64,000 bases of DNA from Microbacterium testaceum (GTDB lineage Bacteria > Actinomycetota > Actinomycetes > Actinomycetales > Microbacteriaceae), in assembly GCF_029761935.1 (NCBI RefSeq), contig NZ_CP121699.1:806001-870000 (forward strand), written 5' to 3'. Made by a program: the position numbers and the translations under genes. Under the pieces are notes generated by a model. It was given only the letters and a program-made list of their open reading frames with translations, was not told where the DNA came from and searched no databases. This document shows, one piece after another, positions 31,692-39,142 of this stretch (position 1 is the first letter of the stretch; each line of letters opens with the position of its first letter).

Positions 31692-32195
31692 TCAGTCGCG
31701 TGACACTTCGTGCAGCAGCACGTCGCGCACCTCGCCGTCGTCGAGCGTCGCGGTCATCAGCGTGCACGCCGGCTGACGGCGGCGGTCGGTGGGCGAGCCG
31801 GGGTTGAGAAGGCGCAGGCCGTTCGGGGTCGCGGTGTCCCACGGGATGTGGCTGTGCCCGAACACGAGCAGGTCGGTGTCGGGGTAGGCGACATCCATCC
31901 TCTTCTCGCGTCCGGTCGCGGGCCCCGTCTCGTGCACGACCGCGACGCGCACCCCGTCGATTTCGGCGCGGGCGACCTCGGGCAGGCGCGAGCGCAGGTC
32001 GTCGCCGTCGTTGTTGCCCCAGACGCCCAGCACCGGGCCGAGGGTCTCGAGTTCGTCGAGCACGCTCGCGCTCACCCAGTCGCCCGCGTGGACGATCAGA
32101 TCGACCTCGGATGCCGCCTCGCGCACCGCCGCGGGAAGGACGCGCGCCCGCTTCGGCACGTGCGTGTCGGCCACGAGGAGAAGTCGGGTCGCCAT
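31692..32195 (-). CDS. YfcE/MJ0936-type metallophosphoesterase
   Basis: A 167-residue calcineurin-like phosphoesterase. The metal motifs are LLVADTHVPK, VHAGDWVS, GVWGNNDGDDL and LLVFGHSHIPW, giving the D-x-H, GD, GNND and GHxH set. Family members hydrolyse phosphodiesters such as artificial bis-pNPP and nucleoside 2',3'-cyclic phosphates; the natural substrate is unknown. ATG 32195 is preceded 7 nt upstream by TAGCGT on the minus strand, so it is likely leaderless, and it diverges from the response regulator. Confidence 0.88.
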   Translation of the reverse strand: MATRLLLVADTHVPKRARVLPAAVREAASEVDLIVHAGDWVSASVLDELETLGPVLGVWGNNDGDDLRSRLPEVARAEIDGVRVAVVHETGPATGREKRMDVAYPDTDLLVFGHSHIPWDTATPNGLRLLNPGSPTDRRRQPACTLMTATLDDGEVRDVLLHEVSRD

Positions 32196-32202
32196 GCCCC
32201 CA

Positions 32203-32208
32203 ACGCTA
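32203..32208 (-). promoter_or_regulatory. -10 hexamer of the metallophosphoesterase gene
   Basis: TAGCGT on the minus strand, 7 nt before ATG 32195. Confidence 0.5.
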
Positions 32209-32262
32209 CCGACGCCCGCGGCGGCGGGCACCGCGCATACGTCCGCGATATGCGGCCCCGCC

Positions 32263-32268
32263 TACGAT
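32263..32268 (+). promoter_or_regulatory. -10 hexamer of the second response regulator gene
   Basis: TACGAT, 6 nt before ATG 32275. Its start is 55 nt from the opposing hexamer, so the divergent promoters are separate. Confidence 0.5.
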
Positions 32269-32274
32269 GACGGA

Positions 32275-32943
32275 ATGCGCGTGTTGATCGTCGAGGACGA
32301 ACCCTTCCTCGCCGAGGCCATCCGCGACGGGCTGCGGCTCGAGGCGATCGCGGCCGACATCGCCGGTGACGGCGACACCGCCCTCGAGGTGCTCGGTCAC
32401 ACCGCGTACGACGTGGTCGTGCTCGACCGCGACATCCCGGGCCCGAACGGCGACGAGATCGCCCGGCACCTCAGCGCGCAGCCCGCCGCCCCGCGCGTGC
32501 TCATGCTGACCGCCGCCGATCGCCTCGACGACAAGGCCACCGGTTTCGAGAGCGGCGCCGACGACTACCTGACGAAACCCTTCGTCCTGCGCGAGCTCGT
32601 GATGCGCCTGCACGCCCTGGCCCGCCGCCCCGCGGCCGCGACCCCGCCGGTGCTCGAGCAGCACGGCATCCGCCTCGATCCCTTTCGCCGCGAGGTGTTC
32701 CGCGACGGACGGTACGTGTCGCTGACCCGCAAGCAGTTCGCGGTGCTGCAGGTGCTCATGGGCGCGGCCGGCGGGGTGGTCAGCGCCGAAGACCTGCTCG
32801 AACGGGCGTGGGACGAGAACGCCGACCCGTTCACGAACGCGGTACGCATCACGATCTCGACGCTGCGCAAGCGTCTCGGCGAGCCGTGGCTCATTCAGAC
32901 CGTCGCGGGAGTGGGCTACCGCATGGGCCCGGCCGATGCGTGA
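32275..32943 (+). CDS. OmpR-family response regulator (second system)
   Basis: A 222-residue response regulator. The receiver domain starts MRVLIVEDEPFLAEAI; the phosphoacceptor is Asp51 (VVVLDRDIPG), the switch Thr is in MLTAAD and the conserved Lys in LTKPF. The winged-helix domain ends VAGVGYRMG. It overlaps the kinase gene by 8 nt, so they form an operon. Unlike the first regulator (3356), it has its own leaderless promoter. Regulon unknown. Confidence 0.92.
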   Translation: MRVLIVEDEPFLAEAIRDGLRLEAIAADIAGDGDTALEVLGHTAYDVVVLDRDIPGPNGDEIARHLSAQPAAPRVLMLTAADRLDDKATGFESGADDYLTKPFVLRELVMRLHALARRPAAATPPVLEQHGIRLDPFRREVFRDGRYVSLTRKQFAVLQVLMGAAGGVVSAEDLLERAWDENADPFTNAVRITISTLRKRLGEPWLIQTVAGVGYRMGPADA

Positions 32944-34012
32944 GCGCGCCCCGGGGCTCTCGGTCCGCCTCAAGCTCACCCTGAGCTACGCGGCGTTCGT
33001 CGTGATCGTGGGGATCGCGGTGTTCGTCGTGGGGTTCCTCGTGCTGCGCTTCCTGCCCGAGGGCAACCTGTACTCCGAGAGCGGGTCGTTCACGCCCGGA
33101 CGCGGCGACCTGGTCGACGTCTTCGTCCGGTACGCCTGGTACACCGTCCTCGCGTTGGCGATCGTGGGCCTCGGCGGCGGCTGGGTCGTGTCGGGACTCA
33201 TGCTGCGCCCCCTTCACCGGATCACGGATGCCGCCCGCGCGGTGCGCGACGGCGATCTGGCGCACCGCGTCGATCTGCCGGGACCCCACGACGAGCTCAC
33301 CGACCTCGCCGATACCTTCGACGCGATGCTCGCGCGGATCGAGGAGACCCTGGAGGCGCAGAAGCGCTTCGCCGCGAACGCCTCCCACGAGTTGCGCACT
33401 CCGCACGCGACGATGCGCACCCTCCTCGAGGTGGCCCGGGCCGACCCCGGAGGCGTCGACGTCGAGCGGCTGCTGCACCGGCTCGATCTCACGAACGAGC
33501 GCGCGATCCGCCTCACCGAGTCTCTGCTCGCCCTCGCCCGCTCGACGCGCGAGGGAGCGCTATCACCCGAACCCACCCCGGTGGACGAGCTCGTCGCCGC
33601 CGTGGTGTCCGAGGCGCGGGGCGACGCCGCGGGCCTCGATCTGGACCTGATCGACTCCTCGGGTGGGGTCGCACGCCTCGACGAGACCCTGGTCCGTCAG
33701 GCGGTGGCGAACCTCGTCCGTAACGCCCTCGTCCACAACATCGAGGGCGGCTGGGTGCGCCTCGCCGTGAGCGGCGAGGTCGACGAGGTGATCATCGACG
33801 TCGTCAACAGCGGAGACGACCTGTCGCGCGAGCTCGTCTCGACTCTCCCCGAGCCTTTCGTCCGCGGTGTCGGCCGCACGCGCGGACGCGCGGACGGCAC
33901 CGGCCTGGGGCTCGCCATCGTCGCCTCGATCGCCCGCGCGCACCGTGGTCGGCTCGAACTGTGGCCCCGAGAGGGCGGCGGTCTGCACGCGCGCCTCCGC
34001 CTGCCCCGCTGA
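32936..34012 (+). CDS. Sensor histidine kinase with HAMP domain (second system)
   Basis: A 358-residue kinase. Two membrane segments (about 18-40 and 66-90) enclose a short external loop. A HAMP linker follows (LRPLHRITDAARAVRDGDL) and then His151 in ANASHELRTPHATM; this His box has His-Ala where Leu-Ala is usual. The ATPase domain has VRNALVHN (N box), GTGLGLAIV (G2 box). It overlaps the regulator gene and converges on the VanZ-like gene with 8 nt between stops. Confidence 0.92.
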   Translation: MRERAPGLSVRLKLTLSYAAFVVIVGIAVFVVGFLVLRFLPEGNLYSESGSFTPGRGDLVDVFVRYAWYTVLALAIVGLGGGWVVSGLMLRPLHRITDAARAVRDGDLAHRVDLPGPHDELTDLADTFDAMLARIEETLEAQKRFAANASHELRTPHATMRTLLEVARADPGGVDVERLLHRLDLTNERAIRLTESLLALARSTREGALSPEPTPVDELVAAVVSEARGDAAGLDLDLIDSSGGVARLDETLVRQAVANLVRNALVHNIEGGWVRLAVSGEVDEVIIDVVNSGDDLSRELVSTLPEPFVRGVGRTRGRADGTGLGLAIVASIARAHRGRLELWPREGGGLHARLRLPR

Positions 34013-34020
34013 CCAGCGGC

Positions 34021-34458
34021 TCAGCGCCGGGTGGCGCGCCCTCCACGGGCGGCCACGCGCATCGCGATGACGACGACCGTTCCGATCGCGGCGCCGATCG
34101 TGTTGGACAGCACGTCATCGGCATCCGGAACCCGACCGGGGATCCCGGCCTGGAGCATCTCGACCGCGAACGACACGAGGGCGCACAACGCAACGGATGC
34201 CGGCGCCCACCGCAGCGGAAGGAGCAGGGCCACCGCGGCGCCGAGGGGCACGAAGAAGGCGACGTTGAGAGCCACGTCGGCGCTCGCGCCGAAAACGAGG
34301 GCGCTCCACGACGGGGGAAGGTGGTCGAGCGCGTCCAGGACGAGGGTGCGGGCCGGCCACGCGATCGCCCGCGGGGCGAGCGTCAAGGCGACGACGGCGG
34401 CGAGCACCGCGCCCGCGGTGACCAGACACGCGGGGGTGAGGACAGGACGAGCGGACAC
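34021..34458 (-). CDS. VanZ-like membrane protein
   Basis: A 145-residue membrane protein with about four hydrophobic segments. The C-terminal part VEMLQAGIPGRVPDADDVLSN, then TIGAAIGT, is the VanZ-family signature (E..Q.....R..D..D...N..G). Known VanZ proteins affect teicoplanin sensitivity, but most relatives have unknown roles. GTG 34458 has a GGAGG ribosome binding site 5 nt upstream and is preferred over ATG 34491, which lacks one. Confidence 0.82.
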   Translation of the reverse strand: MSARPVLTPACLVTAGAVLAAVVALTLAPRAIAWPARTLVLDALDHLPPSWSALVFGASADVALNVAFFVPLGAAVALLLPLRWAPASVALCALVSFAVEMLQAGIPGRVPDADDVLSNTIGAAIGTVVVIAMRVAARGGRATRR

Positions 34459-34569
34459 GGCAACCTCCGGGGTCGGGAGAGTCCATCCCATCGCTCGGGC
34501 TGTTGCCGCGGTGTCTCGGAACCGCGATACGCGGACGATACCCTCGCGTCGCCGCGAGAGAATGAGGTC

Positions 34570-34953
34570 GTGTCCCCCTCGCTCCGCTCCTTCCTCCCCG
34601 CCCTGATCGTCGATGTCGTGCTCGTCGTCGTCTTCGCCGCGATCGGACGCGCCACCCACGACGGCGACGTCCTGGGTCCGTTCGGCTCAGGGCTGGCGAC
34701 CACCGCGTGGCCCTTCGTCGTCGCGCTCCTCGTCGGCTGGCTCGTCGCGCGCGCGTGGCGTCGACCGAGCGCCGTCGTCGCGACGGGGCTCCCGGTGTGG
34801 GCGGTCACCGTGCTGCTCGGGGTGGTGCTGCGCGCATTCAGCGGGCAGGGCATCGCGGTGGCGTTCGTCATCGTCGCGACCCTCACCCTCGCCCTCCTGC
34901 TGCTGGGATGGCGCGGGATCGCACGCCTCGCGACCCGGTCGCGCCGCGCCTGA
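34570..34953 (+). CDS. DUF3054-family membrane protein
   Basis: A 127-residue integral membrane protein with four hydrophobic segments (for example LIVDVVLVVVFAAIGRATHD). This pattern with the conserved RxxHD near the first loop and GLPVWAVTVLLGVVLR matches DUF3054, function unknown. It is divergent from the VanZ gene. GAGAAT ends 6 nt before GTG 34570, a weaker -10-like match to the leaderless pattern. Confidence 0.75.
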   Translation: MSPSLRSFLPALIVDVVLVVVFAAIGRATHDGDVLGPFGSGLATTAWPFVVALLVGWLVARAWRRPSAVVATGLPVWAVTVLLGVVLRAFSGQGIAVAFVIVATLTLALLLLGWRGIARLATRSRRA

Positions 34954-35007
34954 ATCCGGTCACGGTCGGCCCTGCGCCGATCGAGCCGCCGCCGCGCGCC
35001 GCCCGGG

Positions 35008-35517
35008 TCAGTCCGCGAGCGTGACGTCGACCTGGATCTCGGTGGCGAGACGCTCCAGACGCGCGACGAGATCGTCGACGGCGACGTCGCCCGCCACCGT
35101 CGCGGTGATGGAGGCCTCGAACAGACGACCGCCCGCCATCGCGGCATCCGTCGTCTGCGTCGACATCCGTTCGATGCTCGCGCCGTGCGCCCCGAGAGCC
35201 GCGGACACCTCGCGGACGATGCCGGGGCGGTCGTTGCCGACGACGTCGAAGGTCACCGTGCGGCCCCCGGCGTCCGCCGAGCCCGCTCCGGCATGGACGG
35301 TGACGGTAAGGGTTCCGGCGAGACCGTCGAGCGCCGCGCGCAGATCGTCGGCGCGCGCGGGCGTCACCGACACCTCGATGATCCCGGCGAACGCTCCCGC
35401 CAGCTCGGCGAGTTCGCTGTTCTCCCAGTTGCCGCCGTGGGCGTCGACGATGTCGGCGACCGCGGACACGAGGCCCGCGCGGTCATCGCCGACGACGGTG
35501 AGGACGAGGGTGGTCAT
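35008..35517 (-). CDS. Two-ACT-domain protein, GcvR-like
   Basis: A 169-residue protein made of two ACT domains: TTLVLTVVGDDRAGLVSAVA at residues 2-21 and VTFDVVGNDRPGIVREVSAA in the second half, each with the typical G/N-D-R-x-G ligand turn. This resembles GcvR, the glycine-responsive regulatory protein of E. coli, but actinobacterial relatives are uncharacterised. It probably binds an amino acid. TACGCT 6 nt upstream of ATG 35517 suggests a leaderless transcript. Confidence 0.8.
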   Translation of the reverse strand: MTTLVLTVVGDDRAGLVSAVADIVDAHGGNWENSELAELAGAFAGIIEVSVTPARADDLRAALDGLAGTLTVTVHAGAGSADAGGRTVTFDVVGNDRPGIVREVSAALGAHGASIERMSTQTTDAAMAGGRLFEASITATVAGDVAVDDLVARLERLATEIQVDVTLAD

Positions 35518-35523
35518 GCCGAC

Positions 35524-35529
35524 AGCGTA
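35524..35529 (-). promoter_or_regulatory. -10 hexamer of the ACT-domain gene
   Basis: TACGCT on the minus strand, 6 nt before ATG 35517. Confidence 0.45.
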
Positions 35530-35578
35530 CCCACCGGAGCTTTGCTAGCGTGGGGACTCGACCGGAGGGGGTGAGAGC

Positions 35579-35857
35579 GTGATCGCATCACTGATCGCGG
35601 CGCTCAACCTGCTCCTGGCCACCGCCGAGCTGGCGCTCACGCCCGGGGGGAGCGCCCCTCTGCTGGCCGTGGTGCTCGCCGCGGCCGTCGTGCTGACCGC
35701 GGTGATCGTGCTCGTCGTGGTCCCCGCTCTCGTCGCGGCCACGCCCCCGCCGTCGGCGCGTCCGATCGACCCCTCGGCATCCCTCTCCCAGAGCGATCCC
35801 GACGCGGCGGGCCCCCCGCGCCCGCGAGCCCCGGGGTTCGCGATCCGCGTCGCGTAG
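35579..35857 (+). CDS. DUF6412-type small membrane protein
   Basis: A 92-residue protein with two hydrophobic segments at residues 2-20 and 29-52, and a Pro-rich tail ending SDPDAAGPPRPRAPG. This tail resembles the DUF6412 family, whose genes are often found next to a second YidC-like gene in actinobacteria. GTG 35579 has GGAGGGGG upstream. A TAGCGT at 35546-35551 is a possible -10. It precedes the YidC-like gene by 104 nt on the same strand. Confidence 0.65.
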   Translation: MIASLIAALNLLLATAELALTPGGSAPLLAVVLAAAVVLTAVIVLVVVPALVAATPPPSARPIDPSASLSQSDPDAAGPPRPRAPGFAIRVA

Positions 35858-35961
35858 CCCTCCCCCATCGCCTCGGCGACGGCTCGAGCGCGCAGCGACG
35901 CCGGTCGCCCGCGTGCTCTCGGCGCGCCCCGCGACCGATCAGCCCGTGATCACTCGCTCTG

Positions 35962-36705
35962 ATGGGATGCCCCGTGGACCTTTTCGCCTTTCCGCCCCTC
36001 GCCTTGCTGCTCGACCTCGCCACGCGAGCCCTGCTCGCCCTGACCTCGCTTCTCGAACCGCTCGCCGGCGGGCTCGCCGCCGCCCTCGCCGTCGTCGTCG
36101 TGACCCTCGCCGTGCGGGTGCTCCTCATTCCCGTGGGGGTGTCGCAGGCGCGGGCCGAGCAGACGCGTGCCCGCCTGGCCCCACGCCTCCGTGCCCTGCA
36201 GGAGAGGTGGCGCAAGAACCCCGAACGCCTGCAACGCGAGACCCTTCAGCTGTACCGCGATGAGGGATCGTCCCCCTTCGCGGGGATGCAGCCCGTGCTC
36301 GCCCAGGCGCCCGTGGTCGGTCTGCTGTACGCGGTCTTCCTACACGCCCAGGTCGGCGGACACGCCAACACCCTGCTCACGCACGACGTGTTCGGCGTCC
36401 CGCTCGGGCGGAGTCTCATCGGTGCCCTGACGACCGGAACGATGGATGCCGCCACCCTCGCCGTCTTCGGCACGCTCGTCATCGTGATCGCCGGGGTGGC
36501 CGAACTCACGCATCGACTCCTGCGACCGGCGGTCGACCCGTCGGCTCCCGCGTGGACGACGGGGATGCTCGGCGTCCTGCAGTTCACGACGGCGATGGTC
36601 GCGCTGTTCGTCCCGCTCGCGGCGGGGCTCTACCTCACCGTCACGACCGCGTGGACGCTGGGCCAGCGCCTGCTGCTGCGGCGGCGCTACCCCCTGCCGC
36701 GCTGA
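35962..36705 (+). CDS. YidC/Oxa1-family membrane protein (second paralogue type)
   Basis: A 247-residue membrane insertase-like protein with about five hydrophobic segments. The cytoplasmic loop ERWRKNPERLQRETLQLYRD followed by EGSSPFAGMQPVLAQAPVV is the YidC/Oxa1 core (helical hairpin, then the conserved transmembrane region). It lacks the long N-terminal domain of proteobacterial YidC and the main actinobacterial YidC is normally elsewhere, near rpmH/rnpA, so this is probably an accessory copy. ATG 35962 or GTG 35974 may be the start. Its last 65 nt overlap the convergent MFS gene. Confidence 0.8.
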   Translation: MGCPVDLFAFPPLALLLDLATRALLALTSLLEPLAGGLAAALAVVVVTLAVRVLLIPVGVSQARAEQTRARLAPRLRALQERWRKNPERLQRETLQLYRDEGSSPFAGMQPVLAQAPVVGLLYAVFLHAQVGGHANTLLTHDVFGVPLGRSLIGALTTGTMDAATLAVFGTLVIVIAGVAELTHRLLRPAVDPSAPAWTTGMLGVLQFTTAMVALFVPLAAGLYLTVTTAWTLGQRLLLRRRYPLPR

Positions 36706-37942
36706 GTCCGGCCCCGACGGGCGCCCGGTCCCACCGCGGTGCGGCCGCGGCGTTCACCGCCGCCATGGCGAGGACGAGCAGCGCCGCACCCGCGGGGAAG
36801 AGCATCGCCGTGGCGACCGAGACCTTCTCGGCCACGGTGCCGGTCACCGCCGACGACAGCGCCTGCGCCAGGGTGAGGGCCGAGGCGAGGATCGTCATGG
36901 TCGACGCCGTGCGCCCGCGCGGCGCGCGGTGGCCGGCGAGGCTGAACAGCGTGACGAGGGCGGGCCCCACCCCGATGCCCATGAGGCACAGGACCAGGGT
37001 CACCGTCGAGACGGATCCGCCGACCGAGTAGGCACCGGCCGAGGCCGTGAGCACGCTCGCGAAGAGCACGAGCCGCCACCGCAGCGCGAAGCGCTCGGGG
37101 ACCAGGGCCACGGCGAGGGCCAGCACCGCGGAGCCCACCCCCATCACGCCGTAGAGCAGGGCTCCCGCCTCGGGCGCCCCCTGCGCCTCCATGAAGGCGG
37201 TCAGCGAGGTGAGGGTGGAGCCGAAGAACAGCCCGACGCCGAAGACGGCCGCCACGAGCACGAGCATGCGCGGGCGCAGCAGCTCGCGGAACGGCGCCAT
37301 CGCGGTGCGTTCGGACCGCTCGGGCACGGCTCGGCCGGTGGGATGCAGGGCGAAGGCGGTGACGAAGACGAAGCTGAGGAGGGCCGCACCGATGATAGGC
37401 GCCCACGGAGCGATCAACGCCGCCAGGATGCCGACGACGAACGGGCCGATGACGAACGCCGTCTCGTCGGCCGCGGATTCGTAGGCCATCGCCCGCGAGA
37501 AGGTGCGGTCGCGCCGCTCGGGGTGCACGCGCGCGCCGATCAGCGCCATCACGCGGCTGCGTGACATCGCCGCGGTCTGCGGTCCGGTCACACCAATCGC
37601 CACGGCCGCCCCGAGCAGCAGGGCATCCGACGTCGCGAAGCCCACCACGAGGGGGAAGATCGCCAACAGGATGCCGTTGGCCACCCCCACCGGCACGAGC
37701 ACGCGCCGCTGCCCGTAGCGGTCGGCGAGATCGCCGAGCACCGGGCCCGCGACGACGACGCCGAGACCCACGGCTGCCGAGGTCAGACCGCCGAGGGCGA
37801 CCGAGCCGCGGAGGGCGACGACGATGGCGAGGACCCCCACGGTCATCATCGCGAAGGGCAGGCGCGCCACGAAGGCGATGGGGAAGTACCAGAAGCCGGT
37901 GTGATGGACGAGGGGCCGATGGTCGACGGCGGGCGCAGTCAT
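36641..37942 (-). CDS. MFS transporter
   Basis: A 433-residue major facilitator protein with about 12 hydrophobic segments. The loop-2 motif GDLADRYGQRRVL between segments 2 and 3 is characteristic, and IGVTGPQTAAMSRSRVMALIG resembles the proline-containing motif C region of exporters. Probably an exporter, substrate unknown. The C-terminal tail is an Ala/Gly-rich disordered stretch lying in the 65 nt that overlap the YidC gene, so the true functional end may be earlier. A GGAG lies 12 nt upstream of ATG 37942. Confidence 0.82.
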   Translation of the reverse strand: MTAPAVDHRPLVHHTGFWYFPIAFVARLPFAMMTVGVLAIVVALRGSVALGGLTSAAVGLGVVVAGPVLGDLADRYGQRRVLVPVGVANGILLAIFPLVVGFATSDALLLGAAVAIGVTGPQTAAMSRSRVMALIGARVHPERRDRTFSRAMAYESAADETAFVIGPFVVGILAALIAPWAPIIGAALLSFVFVTAFALHPTGRAVPERSERTAMAPFRELLRPRMLVLVAAVFGVGLFFGSTLTSLTAFMEAQGAPEAGALLYGVMGVGSAVLALAVALVPERFALRWRLVLFASVLTASAGAYSVGGSVSTVTLVLCLMGIGVGPALVTLFSLAGHRAPRGRTASTMTILASALTLAQALSSAVTGTVAEKVSVATAMLFPAGAALLVLAMAAVNAAAAPRWDRAPVGAGLSAAGGSAAAAAGAGPASTRS

Positions 37943-38077
37943 GAAGCGGGTCTCCAGAGAGGGGGCGATGGAACGTGCCGCCTTGCCGGACCGGTAGGTA
38001 GTTGCACAGAGTGCGGCGGGAAATCCCGCACCCTTAGTCTACCGCGGGCACCTCACGGGCGCCTGGGGTGCGCAGCC

Positions 38078-38293
38078 TCAGCCCACCAGGGCGGCGATCG
38101 CGGCGACGGCCGACGCGAGCGCGAGCACCAGGGCGAGGGCGATGAGCACGGTATGGACGATGAGGAACGGCGTGGGCTTGCCCTCGGCGTTCCTCGCCCG
38201 CTGGTCCTTCGCGACGCGCACGAAGAAGCGCGGCCACACGACGACGTTGAAGACGGCGTTGGCGAACAGCAGCGCGATGAGGACGGGTTCCAT
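38078..38293 (-). CDS. SCO4848-family small membrane protein
   Basis: A 71-residue protein with two hydrophobic segments (about 3-25 and 45-70) separated by a basic loop KDQRARNAEGKPTPF. It matches the actinobacterial SCO4848 family, function unknown. TAGGCT ends 6 nt before ATG 38293. The 37943-38077 gap downstream shows only a short CG-rich palindrome. Confidence 0.78.
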   Translation of the reverse strand: MEPVLIALLFANAVFNVVVWPRFFVRVAKDQRARNAEGKPTPFLIVHTVLIALALVLALASAVAAIAALVG

Positions 38294-38299
38294 GCCTCG

Positions 38300-38305
38300 A
38301 GCCTA
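38300..38305 (-). promoter_or_regulatory. -10 hexamer of the SCO4848-like gene
   Basis: TAGGCT on the minus strand, 6 nt before ATG 38293; it overlaps the end region of the DksA-like gene's 3' side. Confidence 0.45.
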
Positions 38306-38316
38306 GGCGCCGTGGC

Positions 38317-38658
38317 TCACGCGGCGCACGAGATGCACCGCCGCGCGAAGGGCAGGACCTCGAGACGGGCGTCGGCGATCGGCCGCCCGCAGTTCTCGCA
38401 CGTGCCGAAGGTGCCGGATGCCACCCGCTCGCGCGCCGCGGAGATCTCGGCGCTCTCGGCCTCGGCTCCCCGCCGCAGCGCGTCGACCTGCGCCCACTCC
38501 CCCGACAGCGTCGACCCCTCGGGGTCGTGCTCGTCGTCGGCGGTGGCGTCGGCGCGGTCGTGCCGCAGGCTCGCTTCGTCGTCGAGCAGACGCGTCAAAC
38601 GGTGCACGACCTCGCGTTCGCGGTCATCGAGCATGCGCATCGCGGTGTCGGCATCCAT
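38317..38658 (-). CDS. TraR/DksA-type zinc-finger protein
   Basis: A 113-residue protein with an N-terminal coiled coil (ERDREVVHRLTRLLDDEA-type helix) and a C-terminal C4 zinc finger: Cys87/Cys90 (CENCGRPI) and Cys108/Cys111 (CISC). DksA-family proteins can bind RNA polymerase through the secondary channel. The acidic tip of the coiled coil needed for that activity is not clearly conserved here. TAGCGT 6 nt upstream supports ATG 38658 as a leaderless start. Confidence 0.85.
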   Translation of the reverse strand: MDADTAMRMLDDREREVVHRLTRLLDDEASLRHDRADATADDEHDPEGSTLSGEWAQVDALRRGAEAESAEISAARERVASGTFGTCENCGRPIADARLEVLPFARRCISCAA

Positions 38659-38664
38659 CCTTCG

Positions 38665-38670
38665 ACGCTA
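38665..38670 (-). promoter_or_regulatory. -10 hexamer of the DksA-like gene
   Basis: TAGCGT on the minus strand, 6 nt before ATG 38658. Confidence 0.5.
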
Positions 38671-38710
38671 TCCCCCACCACCGACACGAGGGCTGCGGCA
38701 GGATCGGCTC

Positions 38711-39070
38711 ATGAGCGAACTCCGACGACACTGGACCCCCACCGCCGTGGCCTTCCTCGTGCTGGCCGTCGCCGGCCTCGTGGGCACCTGGACCTTCAAC
38801 GTGTTCGCGATCGTGCAGATGCGGGACTTCATCGGCGATCTCGTCTCGGGGGGACCGGCGGTGTCGTCGATCACCGTGGATCTGATGGTCGTCGCGATCG
38901 CGGGCAGCATCTTCATCATCGTCGAGGGGCGACGCCTCGGCATGCGCTTCGCGGGGCTGTACATCGTGCTGTCGGGGGTGACCGCCTTCGCCTTCACGTT
39001 CCCGCTGTTCCTGGCGATGCGCCAGCGGCGGCTGACCGCACGCCGGTCCTCCCCCGACAGCCCCGCGTGA
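38711..39070 (+). CDS. DUF2834-like membrane protein
   Basis: A 119-residue protein with three hydrophobic segments (about 10-28, 50-70 and 76-105). WTFNVFAIVQ between segments 1 and 2, plus a polar DLMVVAIAGSIFIIVEGRRLGM block, resemble DUF2834, function unknown. CAGGAT is 6 nt before ATG 38711, a weaker -10 candidate. Its stop codon lies inside a 60-nt palindrome. Confidence 0.65.
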   Translation: MSELRRHWTPTAVAFLVLAVAGLVGTWTFNVFAIVQMRDFIGDLVSGGPAVSSITVDLMVVAIAGSIFIIVEGRRLGMRFAGLYIVLSGVTAFAFTFPLFLAMRQRRLTARRSSPDSPA

Positions 39071-39126
39071 GTCGCCACGATCCGTCGCTTCGCGGGCGTC
39101 CGAAGCGACGGATTATGGCGACTCAC
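39067..39126. repeat. 60-nt imperfect palindrome over the DUF2834 stop codon
   Basis: Outer arms GTGAGTCGCCA (39067-39077) and TGGCGACTCAC (39116-39126) and inner arms ATCCGTCGCTT (39080-39090) and AAGCGACGGAT (39103-39113) pair perfectly, with one 2-nt mismatch between them and a 12-nt loop. It lies between convergent genes. No T tract follows, so it may be a Rho-type hairpin, a bidirectional terminator or a REP-like mobile palindrome. Confidence 0.65.
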
Positions 39127-39142
39127 GCCGAGAGGGAAGAGG

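Noticed and set aside
37943..38077. A possible small gene between the MFS and SCO4848 genes
   Set aside because: No frame with a ribosome binding site or protein-like composition; only a short TGCGG/CCGCA palindrome.
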